Origin: Lysobacterales bacterium
GTDB taxonomy: Bacteria > Pseudomonadota > Gammaproteobacteria > Xanthomonadales > Ahniellaceae
Reading direction: 5' to 3'
Length of the DNA stretch: 64,000 bases
NCBI GenBank assembly: GCA_016721845.1
Contig: JADKHK010000013.1
Location: 1,222,501-1,286,500 of the forward strand
This document shows, one piece after another, positions 17,888 to 26,120 of the stretch (positions are counted from its first letter, which is position 1; each line of letters begins with the position of its first letter). Below the pieces are notes generated by a model, which was not told the origin of the DNA, searched no databases, and was given only the letters and a program-made list of their open reading frames with translations. Made by a program: the position numbers and the translations under genes.

Positions 17888-18604
17888 TCACGCATGCAAC
17901 CCGCACTCCCTGACCAGTCCTGAGAAGCGCGTGTCTTCTTCGCGCATGCCTTCGTGCCAGCGCGAGGTGCTGTGGGTGTCGCCGATGCTGACGTAGCCCT
18001 GGTGCCACAGCGGGTGGTACGGCAGGTCATGGGCTTGCAGGTAGGTCCAGATGTCGCGGTCGCGCCAGTCGGCGAGCGGATGCAGCTTGAAGCAGCCGTC
18101 GCGCAGGGTGACGAAATCGATGTCGGCGCGGCTTTCGGACTGGCTGCGGCGGATGCCAGTGATCCAGGTGCCGGCGTTCAGATCCAGCAACGCGCGCTGC
18201 ATCGGCTCGACCTTGCGCATGCGGTTGTACAGGCGGATCGCGTCCTTGCCCTGTGTCCAGAGTTCGCCGTACTGCGCTTCCATGTCCGAGGGCGACAGCG
18301 CCGCGCGATAGGTGTGCAGGTTCAGGTGCAGGCGCGCACTCAGTTCGTGTACGAAGTCCCAGGTTTCGCGGAACAGATAGCCGGTGTCGATCAGTACGAC
18401 CGGGATGTCCGTACGCCGCACTGCCGCCATGTGCAAGGACACCGCGGCCTGCGCGCCGAAACTCGATGACAGCACGTGCTCGCCGGGAAGATGCGCCAGC
18501 GCCCAGTCGACGCGTTCACTGGCGCTCAGCGACGCGAGTTGCGTGTTGAGCTCGGCCAGTCGATCCGGCGCCAGCGCATAGTGATCAAAGTCGAGCGGCT
18601 TCAT
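17888..18604 (-). CDS. cysH: Phosphoadenosine phosphosulfate reductase
   Basis: CysH reduces PAPS to sulfite with thioredoxin or glutaredoxin. The 238-residue protein has the PP-loop-like SSSFGAQAAVSLHM near residue 46, the substrate segment WITGIRRSQSESRA, LHPLADW, and the C-terminal ECGLH carrying the catalytic cysteine. The ATGA overlap with the cysI stop (18601-18604) shows translational coupling in a cysJ-cysI-cysH operon. No second Cys-Cys pair of the 4Fe-4S APS reductase type is seen, so the PAPS type is preferred. The sulfate-activating genes (cysDNC) are not in this window. Confidence 0.95.
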   Translation of the reverse strand: MKPLDFDHYALAPDRLAELNTQLASLSASERVDWALAHLPGEHVLSSSFGAQAAVSLHMAAVRRTDIPVVLIDTGYLFRETWDFVHELSARLHLNLHTYRAALSPSDMEAQYGELWTQGKDAIRLYNRMRKVEPMQRALLDLNAGTWITGIRRSQSESRADIDFVTLRDGCFKLHPLADWRDRDIWTYLQAHDLPYHPLWHQGYVSIGDTHSTSRWHEGMREEDTRFSGLVRECGLHA

Positions 18605-20289
18605 GCGCTGACCTCGGCCGCGATGACCTGTGGCGCACGCACGATGCCGACACGCACGACGAAATCGCCGAAGTGTTCGTCGCCCTCACGATCCGCGGCG
18701 AAGCGCGCGAACAGTGCATCGAGTTCCGACAGGATCGCGGCCTCGTCGATGTTCTCGCGATGCAGACGATTGAGCCGTCGTCCTTCGAAGTCGGCGCCAA
18801 GCATCAGGTTGTAGCGACCCGGCGCCTTGCCGATGAGGGCGATCTCGCCGAGATACGGCCGCGAGCACCCATTCGGGCAGCCGGACACGCGCAGCAGGAT
18901 CGGTTCGTCGCGCAGACCGTGCTTGGTCAGCAACGCCTCGACGCGATCCATCAAGGTCGGCAGATAACGCTCGGCCTCGGCCATCGCCAGCGTGCAGGTC
19001 GGCAGCGACACGCAGGCCAGCGCAAAGCGGCGGAAGGTGGCGCCGCGCAGTTGCTCATGCAGGCCATGTTCGACCAGCAGCGCATCGATGCGCGCGCGAT
19101 CGTCGGCCGCGACATTCGCGATGATCAGGTTCTGGTTCGGGGTCAGCCGGAAATCGCCGCGATGCTCGGTCGCGATCGCGCGCAGGCCGCTCAATCCGCG
19201 CACGCTGTCGGTATCGCGCAGGCGGCCGCTTTCGATGCGCAGCGTGTGATGCCAGCGACCATCGACACCCTCGATCCAGCCGAAGCGGTCGCCGTTGTGC
19301 TGGAAACGGAACGGACGCGCGGGCTGCAAGGTTTCGCCGATGCGCGACTCGACCTCGCGATTGAACACGTCGACACCCAGTCGGTCGATCGTGTATTTCA
19401 GTCGTGACAGCTTGCGGTCGGAACGATTGCCATGATCGCGCTGGGCGGTCAGCACCGCGGTCGCGGCGGCGATCACCCGATCCCTGCGGATGAAACCGAG
19501 CACGTCGGCGAGACGCGGATAGGTGCGCACATCGCCATGCGTGGTGCCCATGCCGCCACCGGCGAGCAGGTTGTAGCCGACCAGTTCGCCCTGCTCGATG
19601 ATCGCGATGAAACCGAGATCCTGGCTGAAGACATCGACGTCATTGATGGGCGGGATCGCGAAGCCGATCTTGAACTTGCGCGGCAGATAGGTCGGGCCAT
19701 AGATCGGCTCCGATTCATCGGTGCCCACGACTTGCTGCTCGTCCAGCCAGATCTCGTGATAGGCGCGCGTGTGCGGCAGCAGGTGTTCGGACAGGGCGAC
19801 GGCATCCGCCTGCACCTCGGCATGCGCGCGCGACTCGACCGGATTGGCGCTGACCATGACGTTGCGATTCACGTCGCCGCAGGCCGCGATGGTGTCGATC
19901 AGGGTCTGGTTGATCGCGGCAATGGTCGGCTTCAGGTCGTGCTTGAGAATGCCGTGGATCTGGAAGGCCTGGCGCGTGGTCAGGCGCAGCGTGTGATTGC
20001 CATAGCGGGTGGCGAGCGCATCCAGCGCCAGCCACTGCGCCGACGTGGCCACACCGCCCGGCAAGCGCGTGCGGATCATGAAGCTGTACGCCGGCTCGAG
20101 CTTCTGCAGACGGCGCTCCTCGCGCAGATCGCGATCGTCCTGCTGATAACTGCCGTGGAATTTCAGCAACTGCGCATCGGATTCGCGCAACGCGCCGGTG
20201 ACCGCGTCGTCAAGACTGTCGCGCAAGGTGCCGCGCAAGCCACGACTGTCGCGCTTCAGGGTTTCGACCGGAGACAGGGGTTCGCTCAT
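18601..20289 (-). CDS. cysI: Sulfite reductase hemoprotein beta subunit
   Basis: CysI carries siroheme coupled to a 4Fe-4S cluster and reduces sulfite to sulfide with six electrons from CysJ. The 562-residue protein has the LPGGVATSAQWLALD, LTTRQAFQIHGILK and GDVNRNVMVS segments. The cluster ligands appear as CVSLPTC and, about 38 residues later, CPNGC. This matches the two-cysteine-pair pattern of the family. The start overlaps the cysJ stop (TGATG), and the stop overlaps the cysH start. The siroheme comes from cysG at 10.5-12 kb. Confidence 0.97.
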   Translation of the reverse strand: MSEPLSPVETLKRDSRGLRGTLRDSLDDAVTGALRESDAQLLKFHGSYQQDDRDLREERRLQKLEPAYSFMIRTRLPGGVATSAQWLALDALATRYGNHTLRLTTRQAFQIHGILKHDLKPTIAAINQTLIDTIAACGDVNRNVMVSANPVESRAHAEVQADAVALSEHLLPHTRAYHEIWLDEQQVVGTDESEPIYGPTYLPRKFKIGFAIPPINDVDVFSQDLGFIAIIEQGELVGYNLLAGGGMGTTHGDVRTYPRLADVLGFIRRDRVIAAATAVLTAQRDHGNRSDRKLSRLKYTIDRLGVDVFNREVESRIGETLQPARPFRFQHNGDRFGWIEGVDGRWHHTLRIESGRLRDTDSVRGLSGLRAIATEHRGDFRLTPNQNLIIANVAADDRARIDALLVEHGLHEQLRGATFRRFALACVSLPTCTLAMAEAERYLPTLMDRVEALLTKHGLRDEPILLRVSGCPNGCSRPYLGEIALIGKAPGRYNLMLGADFEGRRLNRLHRENIDEAAILSELDALFARFAADREGDEHFGDFVVRVGIVRAPQVIAAEVSA

Positions 20290-22100
20290 CAGTACACATC
20301 CCGCGCATAGCGACCGCTGCGCTGCAGGTCGCTCAGGTATTCGTCGGCGGCTTCGGCATCATGGCCACCGTGTTCGATGACGATCTCGCGCAAGGCGGCA
20401 TGCACCGACTTGCCCATCGCGATGGCGCCGCAGACATAGAGATGCGCACCGCCATCGAGCCACGCATAGACGTCGCGGCCCTGATCGCGCAGGCGCTGCT
20501 GCACGTACACGCGTTCGGCCGTATCGCGCGAGAACGCGAGATCGAGGCGATGCAGCGTGCCCGCCTTCAGTGCCGCCTGCCATTCCAGTTGATACAGGAA
20601 CTGCGAACGCGCGTGGCGTGCACCGAAGAACAACCAGTTCCGCCCCGAAGCCCCGACCGCGCTGCGTTCCTGGACGAAACCGCGGAACGGTGCGACACCG
20701 GTGCCTGGGCCGATCATGATCACGTCGCGCGATGCGTCCTGCGGCAAGCGGAAGCGTTCATTCGCCTCGATATACACCGGCAGCGACGCACCCGCCGCCG
20801 CGTCGGCCAGGAAGCCGGACGCGACGCCGCGCTGCGCACCGAAGGGACCAGCCTCGTCGAGCACGGCGACGGCGAGATGCGCTTCGTCGCCGACCACCTT
20901 GCGGCTCGACGCGATCGAGTACAGCCGCGGTGCCAGCGGCCGCAGCGCGGCGACGAATTCGCCGGCGCTCCATTCGCCGGGGAACTCGTTCAGCACGTCA
21001 TCGACCTGACGCGCACTCAGCCAACCGTTGAACGCGGACGCGTCGGCGACCAGCAGTGCATCGAGCACGCTCGACTTCGCACGCAGCGCCTGCGCCTGCA
21101 CGAAGCCACGATGCAGGCGAGTCAATTCGCGATGGCCGCCGAGCCAGTCCTGCAACGATCGGATTTCGTCGCCGATGCGCACGCTTTCGTGGCCGGACAA
21201 GCCGAGCCGGGTGATGACGCGGTCGACCACGGTGGCAGCGTTCCGTGGCCGGATACCCACGGCATCACCCGGCTCGTAGGTCAGACCGGAATCCGCCAGG
21301 TTGATTTCAAGATGGCGCACGTCCTGGGCGCTGTCGCGTGCGGTGATGCGCTGGTTGACCAGCAATTCGGCGGCATAAGGTTGCTCCTTGCTCCAGGTCG
21401 AATGCGACGCGACGGCGACGATCGGATGCGCATGCGTCGGCGTGGCCGGCTTGAGTGCGCGCACCTGTTCGCGGGCCTGGGCGAGCCAGGGCACGGCCAC
21501 CGTCGCGACATCGACATCGGCTTCACCGTGCGCGAACAGGCGCCGCGCGCCGAGCGCTTCCAGGCGCGCGTCGAGCAGCCGGCCCATTGCGTTGAACTGC
21601 GGGTAGCTGGAGTCGCCGAGTCCCAGTACTGCGAACTGCAGTTGCGGCAGCTTGGGGGCACGCCGACCGCTGACGAATTCGACGAAGCCGCGGGCATCGT
21701 CCGGCGGTTCGCCCTCGCCCTGGGTGCTGATGACGACGAACAACACGCGTTCCTCGGCCAGTTCGCGCGACGGATAGGCGTCGGCGCGCACGAGGCGCAC
21801 GTCGACGCCTTCGCCACGCAGCGCTTCCGCCAGGCGCTCGGCCTCGCGCTTGGCATTGCCGGTCTGGCTGCCGTAGAGCACGGTGATGCGCGTGGGAGCG
21901 ACGTCCACGTCGCGATCTCTTGCCGACACCACCGCCAGCGCCGGCGCACCCCGTGCGGCGAGCCCGGCGGCATAACCGGAGATCCAGTTCAGCGCGGCCG
22001 CGTCGAGTCCGTCGGTGAGCCGTGCCAGCAGCGCGCTACGCGCTTCGTCGAGGGCCGGGACCGGCGGAATGATCAGCTGTGCGGACATGGCGCGACTCAT
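20289..22100 (-). CDS. cysJ: Sulfite reductase flavoprotein alpha subunit
   Basis: CysJ passes electrons from NADPH through FAD and FMN to CysI. The 603-residue protein has a flavodoxin domain (ITVLYGSQTGNAKREAERLA near residues 72-91; VLGLGDSSYPQFNAMG). It continues with the connecting FAD domain (LAPRLYSIASS) and the NADPH domain (MIGPGTGVAPFRGFVQER; LYVCGAIAMGKSVHAAL). The C-terminus SGRYARDVY is typical. An in-frame ATG four codons later (22088) is an equally plausible start. It heads the cysJ-cysI-cysH operon and is divergent from a TauE/SafE gene. Confidence 0.96.
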   Translation of the reverse strand: MSRAMSAQLIIPPVPALDEARSALLARLTDGLDAAALNWISGYAAGLAARGAPALAVVSARDRDVDVAPTRITVLYGSQTGNAKREAERLAEALRGEGVDVRLVRADAYPSRELAEERVLFVVISTQGEGEPPDDARGFVEFVSGRRAPKLPQLQFAVLGLGDSSYPQFNAMGRLLDARLEALGARRLFAHGEADVDVATVAVPWLAQAREQVRALKPATPTHAHPIVAVASHSTWSKEQPYAAELLVNQRITARDSAQDVRHLEINLADSGLTYEPGDAVGIRPRNAATVVDRVITRLGLSGHESVRIGDEIRSLQDWLGGHRELTRLHRGFVQAQALRAKSSVLDALLVADASAFNGWLSARQVDDVLNEFPGEWSAGEFVAALRPLAPRLYSIASSRKVVGDEAHLAVAVLDEAGPFGAQRGVASGFLADAAAGASLPVYIEANERFRLPQDASRDVIMIGPGTGVAPFRGFVQERSAVGASGRNWLFFGARHARSQFLYQLEWQAALKAGTLHRLDLAFSRDTAERVYVQQRLRDQGRDVYAWLDGGAHLYVCGAIAMGKSVHAALREIVIEHGGHDAEAADEYLSDLQRSGRYARDVY

Positions 22101-22233
22101 CGTGATTGACGGCCAGACTAGGCCGCGTGCCCGAGACGCGGAAACAATGGCTGGCGATGACCTTATGCCGGTGCGTCATTTCCGGCGCTGCGGAGCGGAC
22201 TCGACACTGCCGTGGCATCGTCACGGGCTGCCC
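22101..22233. promoter_or_regulatory. Divergent cysJ / TauE-SafE control region
   Basis: This 133-bp gap should contain the promoters of cysJIH (minus) and of the TauE/SafE gene (plus). The arrangement suggests joint control by CysB. I see no clear palindrome or well-spaced -35/-10 pair in it. Confidence 0.35.
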
Positions 22234-22986
22234 ATGTTCTCCACCGCCTTGATCCCCTTCATCGGCATCGGCCTGATCGCGCAATCGATCGACGGCGCGC
22301 TCGGCATGGCCTACGGCGTGACCAGTTCGACCCTGCTGCTCGGGCTCGGCATGGCGCCGGCACTGGCCTCGGCCAGCGTGCACATGGCCGAGCTCGCGAC
22401 CACGGGCGTGTCGGGCCTGAGCCATGGCTTCTTCGGCAATGTCGACAAGCACCTGTTGCTGCGACTTGCCTTGCCCGGCGCGATCGGCGGCATGGTCGGC
22501 GCCTTCGTGCTGAGTCATCTGCAAACGCCCTGGCTCGGCGCCGTGGTCGCGGCCTATCTGCTGGTGCTGGGCGTGTCGCTGGTGTTGCGCGCGTGGCGCA
22601 ATCGCACGCCGGATGCCGCGCTGAAGCCGCGCCGGACCAAGCGCCTCGCACTCGCCGCGGGCTTCCTCGATGCGGTCGGTGGCGGTGGCTGGGGACCGAT
22701 GACCAGCACCAGCCTGATCGCGCAGAACCTGCCGCCGCGCATCGCGATCGGCACCGCGAACGCCGCCGAATTCTTCGTCAGCCTCGCGATCAGCGCGGTC
22801 TTCCTCGGCACCATCGGCCACGTCTACGGCCGTGCCGTACTCGGACTCCTGCTCGGCGGCCTCATCGCCGCCCCCTTCGCCGCCTGGCTCACCCGCCACC
22901 TGCCCGCACGCATCACCACCGCCGCGGTGGGTGGACTGGTCAGCCTGTTGAGCGTGATTACGTTGGGGCGGCATCTGCTGGCCTAG
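22234..22986 (+). CDS. TauE/SafE family anion permease
   Basis: This 250-residue membrane protein starts at the ATG at 22234 (MFSTALIPFIGIGLIAQSID). It has seven to eight helices in two related halves: IAQSIDGALGMAYGVTSSTLL in the first, and LAAGFLDAVGGGGWGPMTSTSL with the glycine-rich turn in the second. Family members export sulfite or organosulfonates. Its divergent position next to cysJIH suggests it removes toxic sulfite or carries a sulfur anion under the same regulon. This link is inferred from position; the direction of transport is not shown. Confidence 0.85.
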   Translation: MFSTALIPFIGIGLIAQSIDGALGMAYGVTSSTLLLGLGMAPALASASVHMAELATTGVSGLSHGFFGNVDKHLLLRLALPGAIGGMVGAFVLSHLQTPWLGAVVAAYLLVLGVSLVLRAWRNRTPDAALKPRRTKRLALAAGFLDAVGGGGWGPMTSTSLIAQNLPPRIAIGTANAAEFFVSLAISAVFLGTIGHVYGRAVLGLLLGGLIAAPFAAWLTRHLPARITTAAVGGLVSLLSVITLGRHLLA

Positions 22987-23123
22987 ATCGCAATCAAGAT
23001 TTCATCCCGTCGCCTTGCGTGGCCACACCGGCGACAAGTGCTGCGTAATGCCGCTGCAGACCTCATGCAGATTCTGCATTCGCATCGGGAATTCTTGAGA
23101 TTTCATCGGAGTATCGGACCAGC

Positions 23124-23142
23124 CTGAGAAGCCGTCTCAGGT
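23124..23142. promoter_or_regulatory. Hairpin between the TauE/SafE gene and lexA
   Basis: A perfect 7-bp inverted repeat CCTGAGA / TCTCAGG with a 5-base loop lies in the 206-bp gap 22987-23193. A further CTGAGA follows at 23145. It could end the upstream transcript or be an operator. There is no T run, so it is not a textbook terminator. Confidence 0.4.
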
Positions 23143-23173
23143 TCTGAGATGACGCCGGCGGACACTTTGGCCG

Positions 23174-23202
23174 TTGCCGAACGCCTCCGGATACTGTAAA
23201 TA
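23174..23202 (+). promoter_or_regulatory. Putative lexA operon promoter giving a leaderless mRNA
   Basis: TTGCCG at 23174-23179 and TAAATA at 23197-23202 are separated by 17 bases. Transcription would start at about 23209-23211, i.e. at the lexA ATG. No Shine-Dalgarno precedes the ATG because the LexA box fills that place. The mRNA is therefore probably leaderless. The element assignment is by inspection. Confidence 0.5.
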
Positions 23203-23209
23203 TTTACAG
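23194..23209. promoter_or_regulatory. LexA box (SOS operator) of the lexA-imuA-imuB-dnaE2 operon
   Basis: The perfect 16-bp palindrome CTGTAAATATTTACAG has exactly the CTGT-N8-ACAG form of the E. coli LexA operator. It overlaps the putative -10 and ends one base before the lexA start codon. Bound LexA would block the promoter, giving autoregulation and damage induction of the mutagenesis operon. Confidence 0.88.
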
Positions 23210-23210
23210 C

Positions 23211-23939
23211 ATGAACGAACCCCTCAGCCCCCGCCAGAAAGACGTGCTCGACCTGATCGAACGCTCGATCGCCGAGCGCGGCTATCCGCCGACCCGACCG
23301 GAGATCTCGGCCGCACTCGGCGCGAGCAGCCCGAACGCCGCCGAGCAGCACCTGCGTGCGCTGGAGCGGAAGGGCTACATCGCGATCCTGCCGGTGGCGC
23401 GGGGGATCAAGGTGCTGGTGAAGCCGGCCCCTCATCTGCCCTCCGGGCATCTTCTCCCCGCTACGCGGGGCGAAGAAAAGACACGTTCCGCAACCCGCAT
23501 TCGGAGAGCGGATGTAGGAGCGCGGTTCATCGCGCGACGCACGCCGGGTGAGGGGCAAATGCTGCGCCTGCCCCTGATCGGTCGCGTCGCCGCCGGCCAG
23601 CCGATCCTGGCCGAGCAATCGATCGAGGACGAACTCGCGCTCGACCCGCAGCTGTTCACGCCGACGCCCGACTTCCTGCTGCGCGTGCGCGGCGACAGCA
23701 TGCGCGATGCCGGCATCCACGACGGCGATTTCGTCGCGGTGGCACGCAGCAACGGCGATCCGCAGAACGGTCAGATCGTGGTCGCGCGCATCGACGACGA
23801 AGCCACCGTCAAAACCTTCGAGCGCAGGAACGGGCGGATCCGCCTGTTGCCCGCGAATCCCGATTACACCCCCATCGACGTCGACGCCGACCTGGTCATC
23901 GAAGGCCGCGTCGTCGGTGTCATCCGCCGGAGTCTCTGA
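23211..23939 (+). CDS. lexA: LexA repressor with a repeat-derived insertion in its hinge
   Basis: LexA represses SOS genes and cleaves itself on RecA filaments. The N-terminal winged helix-turn-helix (residues 1-70: LSPRQKDVLDLIERSIAERG, PNAAEQHLRALERKGYI) and the S24 peptidase domain (about 119-242) are both intact. The cleavage site is Ala128-Gly129 in GRVAAGQ, with catalytic Ser163 (GDSMRD) and Lys201 (ATVKTF). The protein has 242 residues against about 200-210 usual. The extra ~44 residues (about 72-116) are encoded by palindromic repeat DNA at 23427-23556. The gene heads the mutagenesis cassette, and imuA starts one base after its stop. Whether the long hinge changes cleavage is unknown. 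Confidence 0.95.
   Translation: MNEPLSPRQKDVLDLIERSIAERGYPPTRPEISAALGASSPNAAEQHLRALERKGYIAILPVARGIKVLVKPAPHLPSGHLLPATRGEEKTRSATRIRRADVGARFIARRTPGEGQMLRLPLIGRVAAGQPILAEQSIEDELALDPQLFTPTPDFLLRVRGDSMRDAGIHDGDFVAVARSNGDPQNGQIVVARIDDEATVKTFERRNGRIRLLPANPDYTPIDVDADLVIEGRVVGVIRRSL
23427..23556 (+). repeat. Palindromic repeat element inserted in frame in lexA
   Basis: This 130-bp insert is bounded by perfect 8-bp inverted ends GCCCCTCA (23427-23434) and TGAGGGGC (23549-23556). Inside is a hairpin CTTCTCCCCG / CGGGGCGAAG (23451-23475). The left half is clearly related to the repeat at 26508-26570. The end near 23541-23556 is related to the end of the repeat at 26121-26186. It keeps the reading frame and encodes the hinge extension of LexA. 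Confidence 0.8.
23514..23538 (+). repeat. REP-like palindrome nested in the lexA insert
   Basis: A GTAGGAGCG head followed by GCGCG-N6-CGCGC (stem 23520-23524 / 23531-23535) resembles the REP sequences common in Pseudomonas and xanthomonads. The same GTAGGAGCG head begins the repeat pair in imuB at 25772. It lies inside the larger lexA insert, so at least two repeat types are nested here. Confidence 0.6.
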
Positions 23940-23940
23940 C

Positions 23941-24612
23941 ATGGCCGCCACGATCGAATCCCTGCTGCACCGTCCCGATGTCTGGCGCGGCGGCGACCGC
24001 CATGCCACGACGCCAACGCTGGCCAGCGGCCATCGCGAACTCGATGCCGTGCTGCCCGGCGGCGGCTGGCCGCTGCAGGCCCTGACCGAGATCTGCCACG
24101 CCCGCCCCGGCCTCGGCGAACTGAGCCTGATGCTGCCGGCGTTCGCCCGCGCGATGGACGACAGCCGCTGGCTGCTGTTCGTGTCGGCGCCGCATCAACC
24201 CTATGCGCCGGCACTGGCCGCCGCCGGCATCGACCTCGAACGCTTCGCGCACCTGCGTTGCGCGACCACCGAACAGGCGCTGTGGGCAGCCGAACAGGCC
24301 TTGCGCAGCGGCGTCTGCGGCGCAGTCGCGCTATGGCTCGGGTCAAGCGATGCGAATGCGCTGCGCCGCCTGCAACTCGCGGCCGAAGCCGGACGCAGCC
24401 TCGCAGTCCTGTATCGCCCGCTGGCGCATGCCGGACAGGCCTCGCCGGCCGCGTTGCGGCTCGCGATCGAGGGCGAACAACTGCGCATCGTCAAATGCCG
24501 CGGCGCCCTGGGCGACATCGGCCGCTTCGTGTTGCGTCGTTCGCTTGCGGGCGTGTCCGTGCATGCCGAAGCCGCATCGGCACGCGTGCTGCCCTTCGTG
24601 CGTGCACGCTGA
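23941..24612 (+). CDS. imuA: ImuA, RecA-like mutasome accessory protein
   Basis: ImuA is a RecA/SulA-like protein needed with ImuB and DnaE2 for damage-induced mutagenesis. The 223-residue product begins MAATIESLLHRPDVWRGGDR, then LASGHRELDAVLPGGGWPLQALTEI, the standard ImuA opening, and GLGELSLMLPAFARAM. The C-terminal part carries RLAIEGEQLRIVKCRGALGD. No intact Walker A is seen, as usual for the family. It begins one base after the lexA stop and ends 10 bases before imuB, so the genes form one operon under the LexA box. Confidence 0.93.
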   Translation: MAATIESLLHRPDVWRGGDRHATTPTLASGHRELDAVLPGGGWPLQALTEICHARPGLGELSLMLPAFARAMDDSRWLLFVSAPHQPYAPALAAAGIDLERFAHLRCATTEQALWAAEQALRSGVCGAVALWLGSSDANALRRLQLAAEAGRSLAVLYRPLAHAGQASPAALRLAIEGEQLRIVKCRGALGDIGRFVLRRSLAGVSVHAEAASARVLPFVRAR

Positions 24613-24622
24613 GGTCACGACC

Positions 24623-26092
24623 ATGCTCTGGCTCGCCCTGCAATTTCCACGCCTCGCGCTCGACACCCGCCCTGGTGCCGAAGCGCAATCCGAACCACTG
24701 GCGATCATCGAAGCACAGGGACCCCGCCGCATCATTGTCGCCGCGAATGCGGTGGCGCGCGCGGCGGGCGTACGCGCCGGACAGGTGCTCGGCGCGGCGC
24801 AGGCGTTGTGCGCGGGCCTGAAGACCGAAACGCGTCGGCCCAAGGACGAAGACGCCCTGATGCAGAACCTGGCGCTGTGGGCGCTCGGTTACAGCGCCCA
24901 GGTGGCGCGCCATGGCACGCACACGCTGCTGGTCGAGATCGGCGCCTCGTGCCGGCTGTTCGGCAACGAACGCAAGTTGCTGCAGACCATCGCCACCGAC
25001 CTCGAACGCGAGGCCCATACCTGCGCCGCCGGCGTCGCCGCCACGCCCGCCGCCGCGCGCCTGTTCGCGCAGGCCGGCATCGGCCGCATCGTGCGTGCAG
25101 TCGAATCGTTGCGCGACATCATCGCGCCGCTTGCACTCACTCATGGCGATCTGCCGAGCGAGACCTGCGACGCGCTGGCCGCCGTCGGCGTGCGCAGCTA
25201 CGGCGCGCTGCTGCGTCTGCCGCGGGCCGAAGTGGCGCGGCGTTTCGGCCAGGTCGTGCCGGAGCATCTCGACACCCTGCTCGGTCGCCGCGCCGACGTG
25301 GTCGTGCCGATGCGCCTCGCCGAACGCTTCCGTCAACATCTCGAATGGCCCTACGCGATCGCGAGCAGCACCGCCCTGTTGTTCCCGGCGCGGCGCCTGC
25401 TCATGGCCGCGGCGCATTGGCTGGTCGCCTGCCAGCGTTCGACCACGCGTCTGCGCCTGAGCTTCGCGCATGAAGATCATCCGGACACGGTCATCGATCT
25501 CGGGCTAGGCCAGGCTTCGGCCGATCGCGAGCACCTGATCGCTGTCGTGCGTGCGCGCCTGGAACGGCTGGCACTGCCGCAAGGCTGCACCGCGTTGACG
25601 CTGGAACTGACCGAGACACAGGCGCTGGATGCGCCCTCGCGCGACCTGTTCGTGCGCCACGGCGAAGCGCCCGAAGACGCGCAGCAACTGCTCGACCGCC
25701 TGCAGGGCCGGCTTGGCGATACCGCAGTCGAACGCTTTGCCGTGCAGGCAGATCATCGACCCGAACTCTGCGTAGGAGCGACCCACGGGTCGCGATTCTT
25801 TTCTCGTGATGCCGCGACTGGACGAAAAAGACATCGCGACCCGTGGGTCGCTCCTACAAAACCCCGCCCGATGTTCCTGCTGCCGCACGCCACGCCGATC
25901 GAACAATGGCCGAGCTTCGACTGGCGCCGCGCAAGGCTCAGCTTGCCGGAGCGCATCGAAAGCGGCTGGTGGGACGAAGCCGATGCCACCCGCGACTACT
26001 ACCGCATCGACCAGAGCGATGGCGCGCGCCTGTGGGTCTTCCGCAATCGCCAGGCACCGCACGACTGGTTCGTGCAGGGGATCTACGCGTGA
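24623..26092 (+). CDS. imuB: ImuB, catalytically inactive Y-family polymerase homologue, with REP insertion
   Basis: ImuB links DnaE2 and the beta clamp in the mutasome. The 489-residue protein has the Y-family layout, but the N-terminal LWLALQFPRLALD lacks the metal-binding acid found in active polymerases, as expected for ImuB. The Y-family core continues to about residue 300 (VARHGTHTLLVEIG, FARLF-type helices, LPRAEVARRFG). Residues about 384-416 (VGATHGSRFFSRDAATGRKR onward) come from a pair of inverted REP elements at 25772-25857. The downstream MFLLPHATPIEQWP and the C-terminal domain DYYRIDQSDGARLWVFRN are intact, so the insertion is in frame. Confidence 0.93.
   Translation: MLWLALQFPRLALDTRPGAEAQSEPLAIIEAQGPRRIIVAANAVARAAGVRAGQVLGAAQALCAGLKTETRRPKDEDALMQNLALWALGYSAQVARHGTHTLLVEIGASCRLFGNERKLLQTIATDLEREAHTCAAGVAATPAAARLFAQAGIGRIVRAVESLRDIIAPLALTHGDLPSETCDALAAVGVRSYGALLRLPRAEVARRFGQVVPEHLDTLLGRRADVVVPMRLAERFRQHLEWPYAIASSTALLFPARRLLMAAAHWLVACQRSTTRLRLSFAHEDHPDTVIDLGLGQASADREHLIAVVRARLERLALPQGCTALTLELTETQALDAPSRDLFVRHGEAPEDAQQLLDRLQGRLGDTAVERFAVQADHRPELCVGATHGSRFFSRDAATGRKRHRDPWVAPTKPRPMFLLPHATPIEQWPSFDWRRARLSLPERIESGWWDEADATRDYYRIDQSDGARLWVFRNRQAPHDWFVQGIYA
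25772..25857. repeat. Inverted REP pair inserted in frame in imuB
   Basis: Two perfect 25-bp inverted copies (25772-25796 and 25833-25857) flank a 36-bp spacer. Each begins at its outer end with GTAGGAGCG and contains an internal palindrome GCGACCC-N2-GGGTCGC. The unit can fold into one long cruciform or two small hairpins. This matches the paired REP (BIME) organisation. It adds about 30 codons to imuB. Confidence 0.9.
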
Positions 26093-26120
26093 TGCGTGAT
26101 GCTTGCGTATCGCCCAACGC

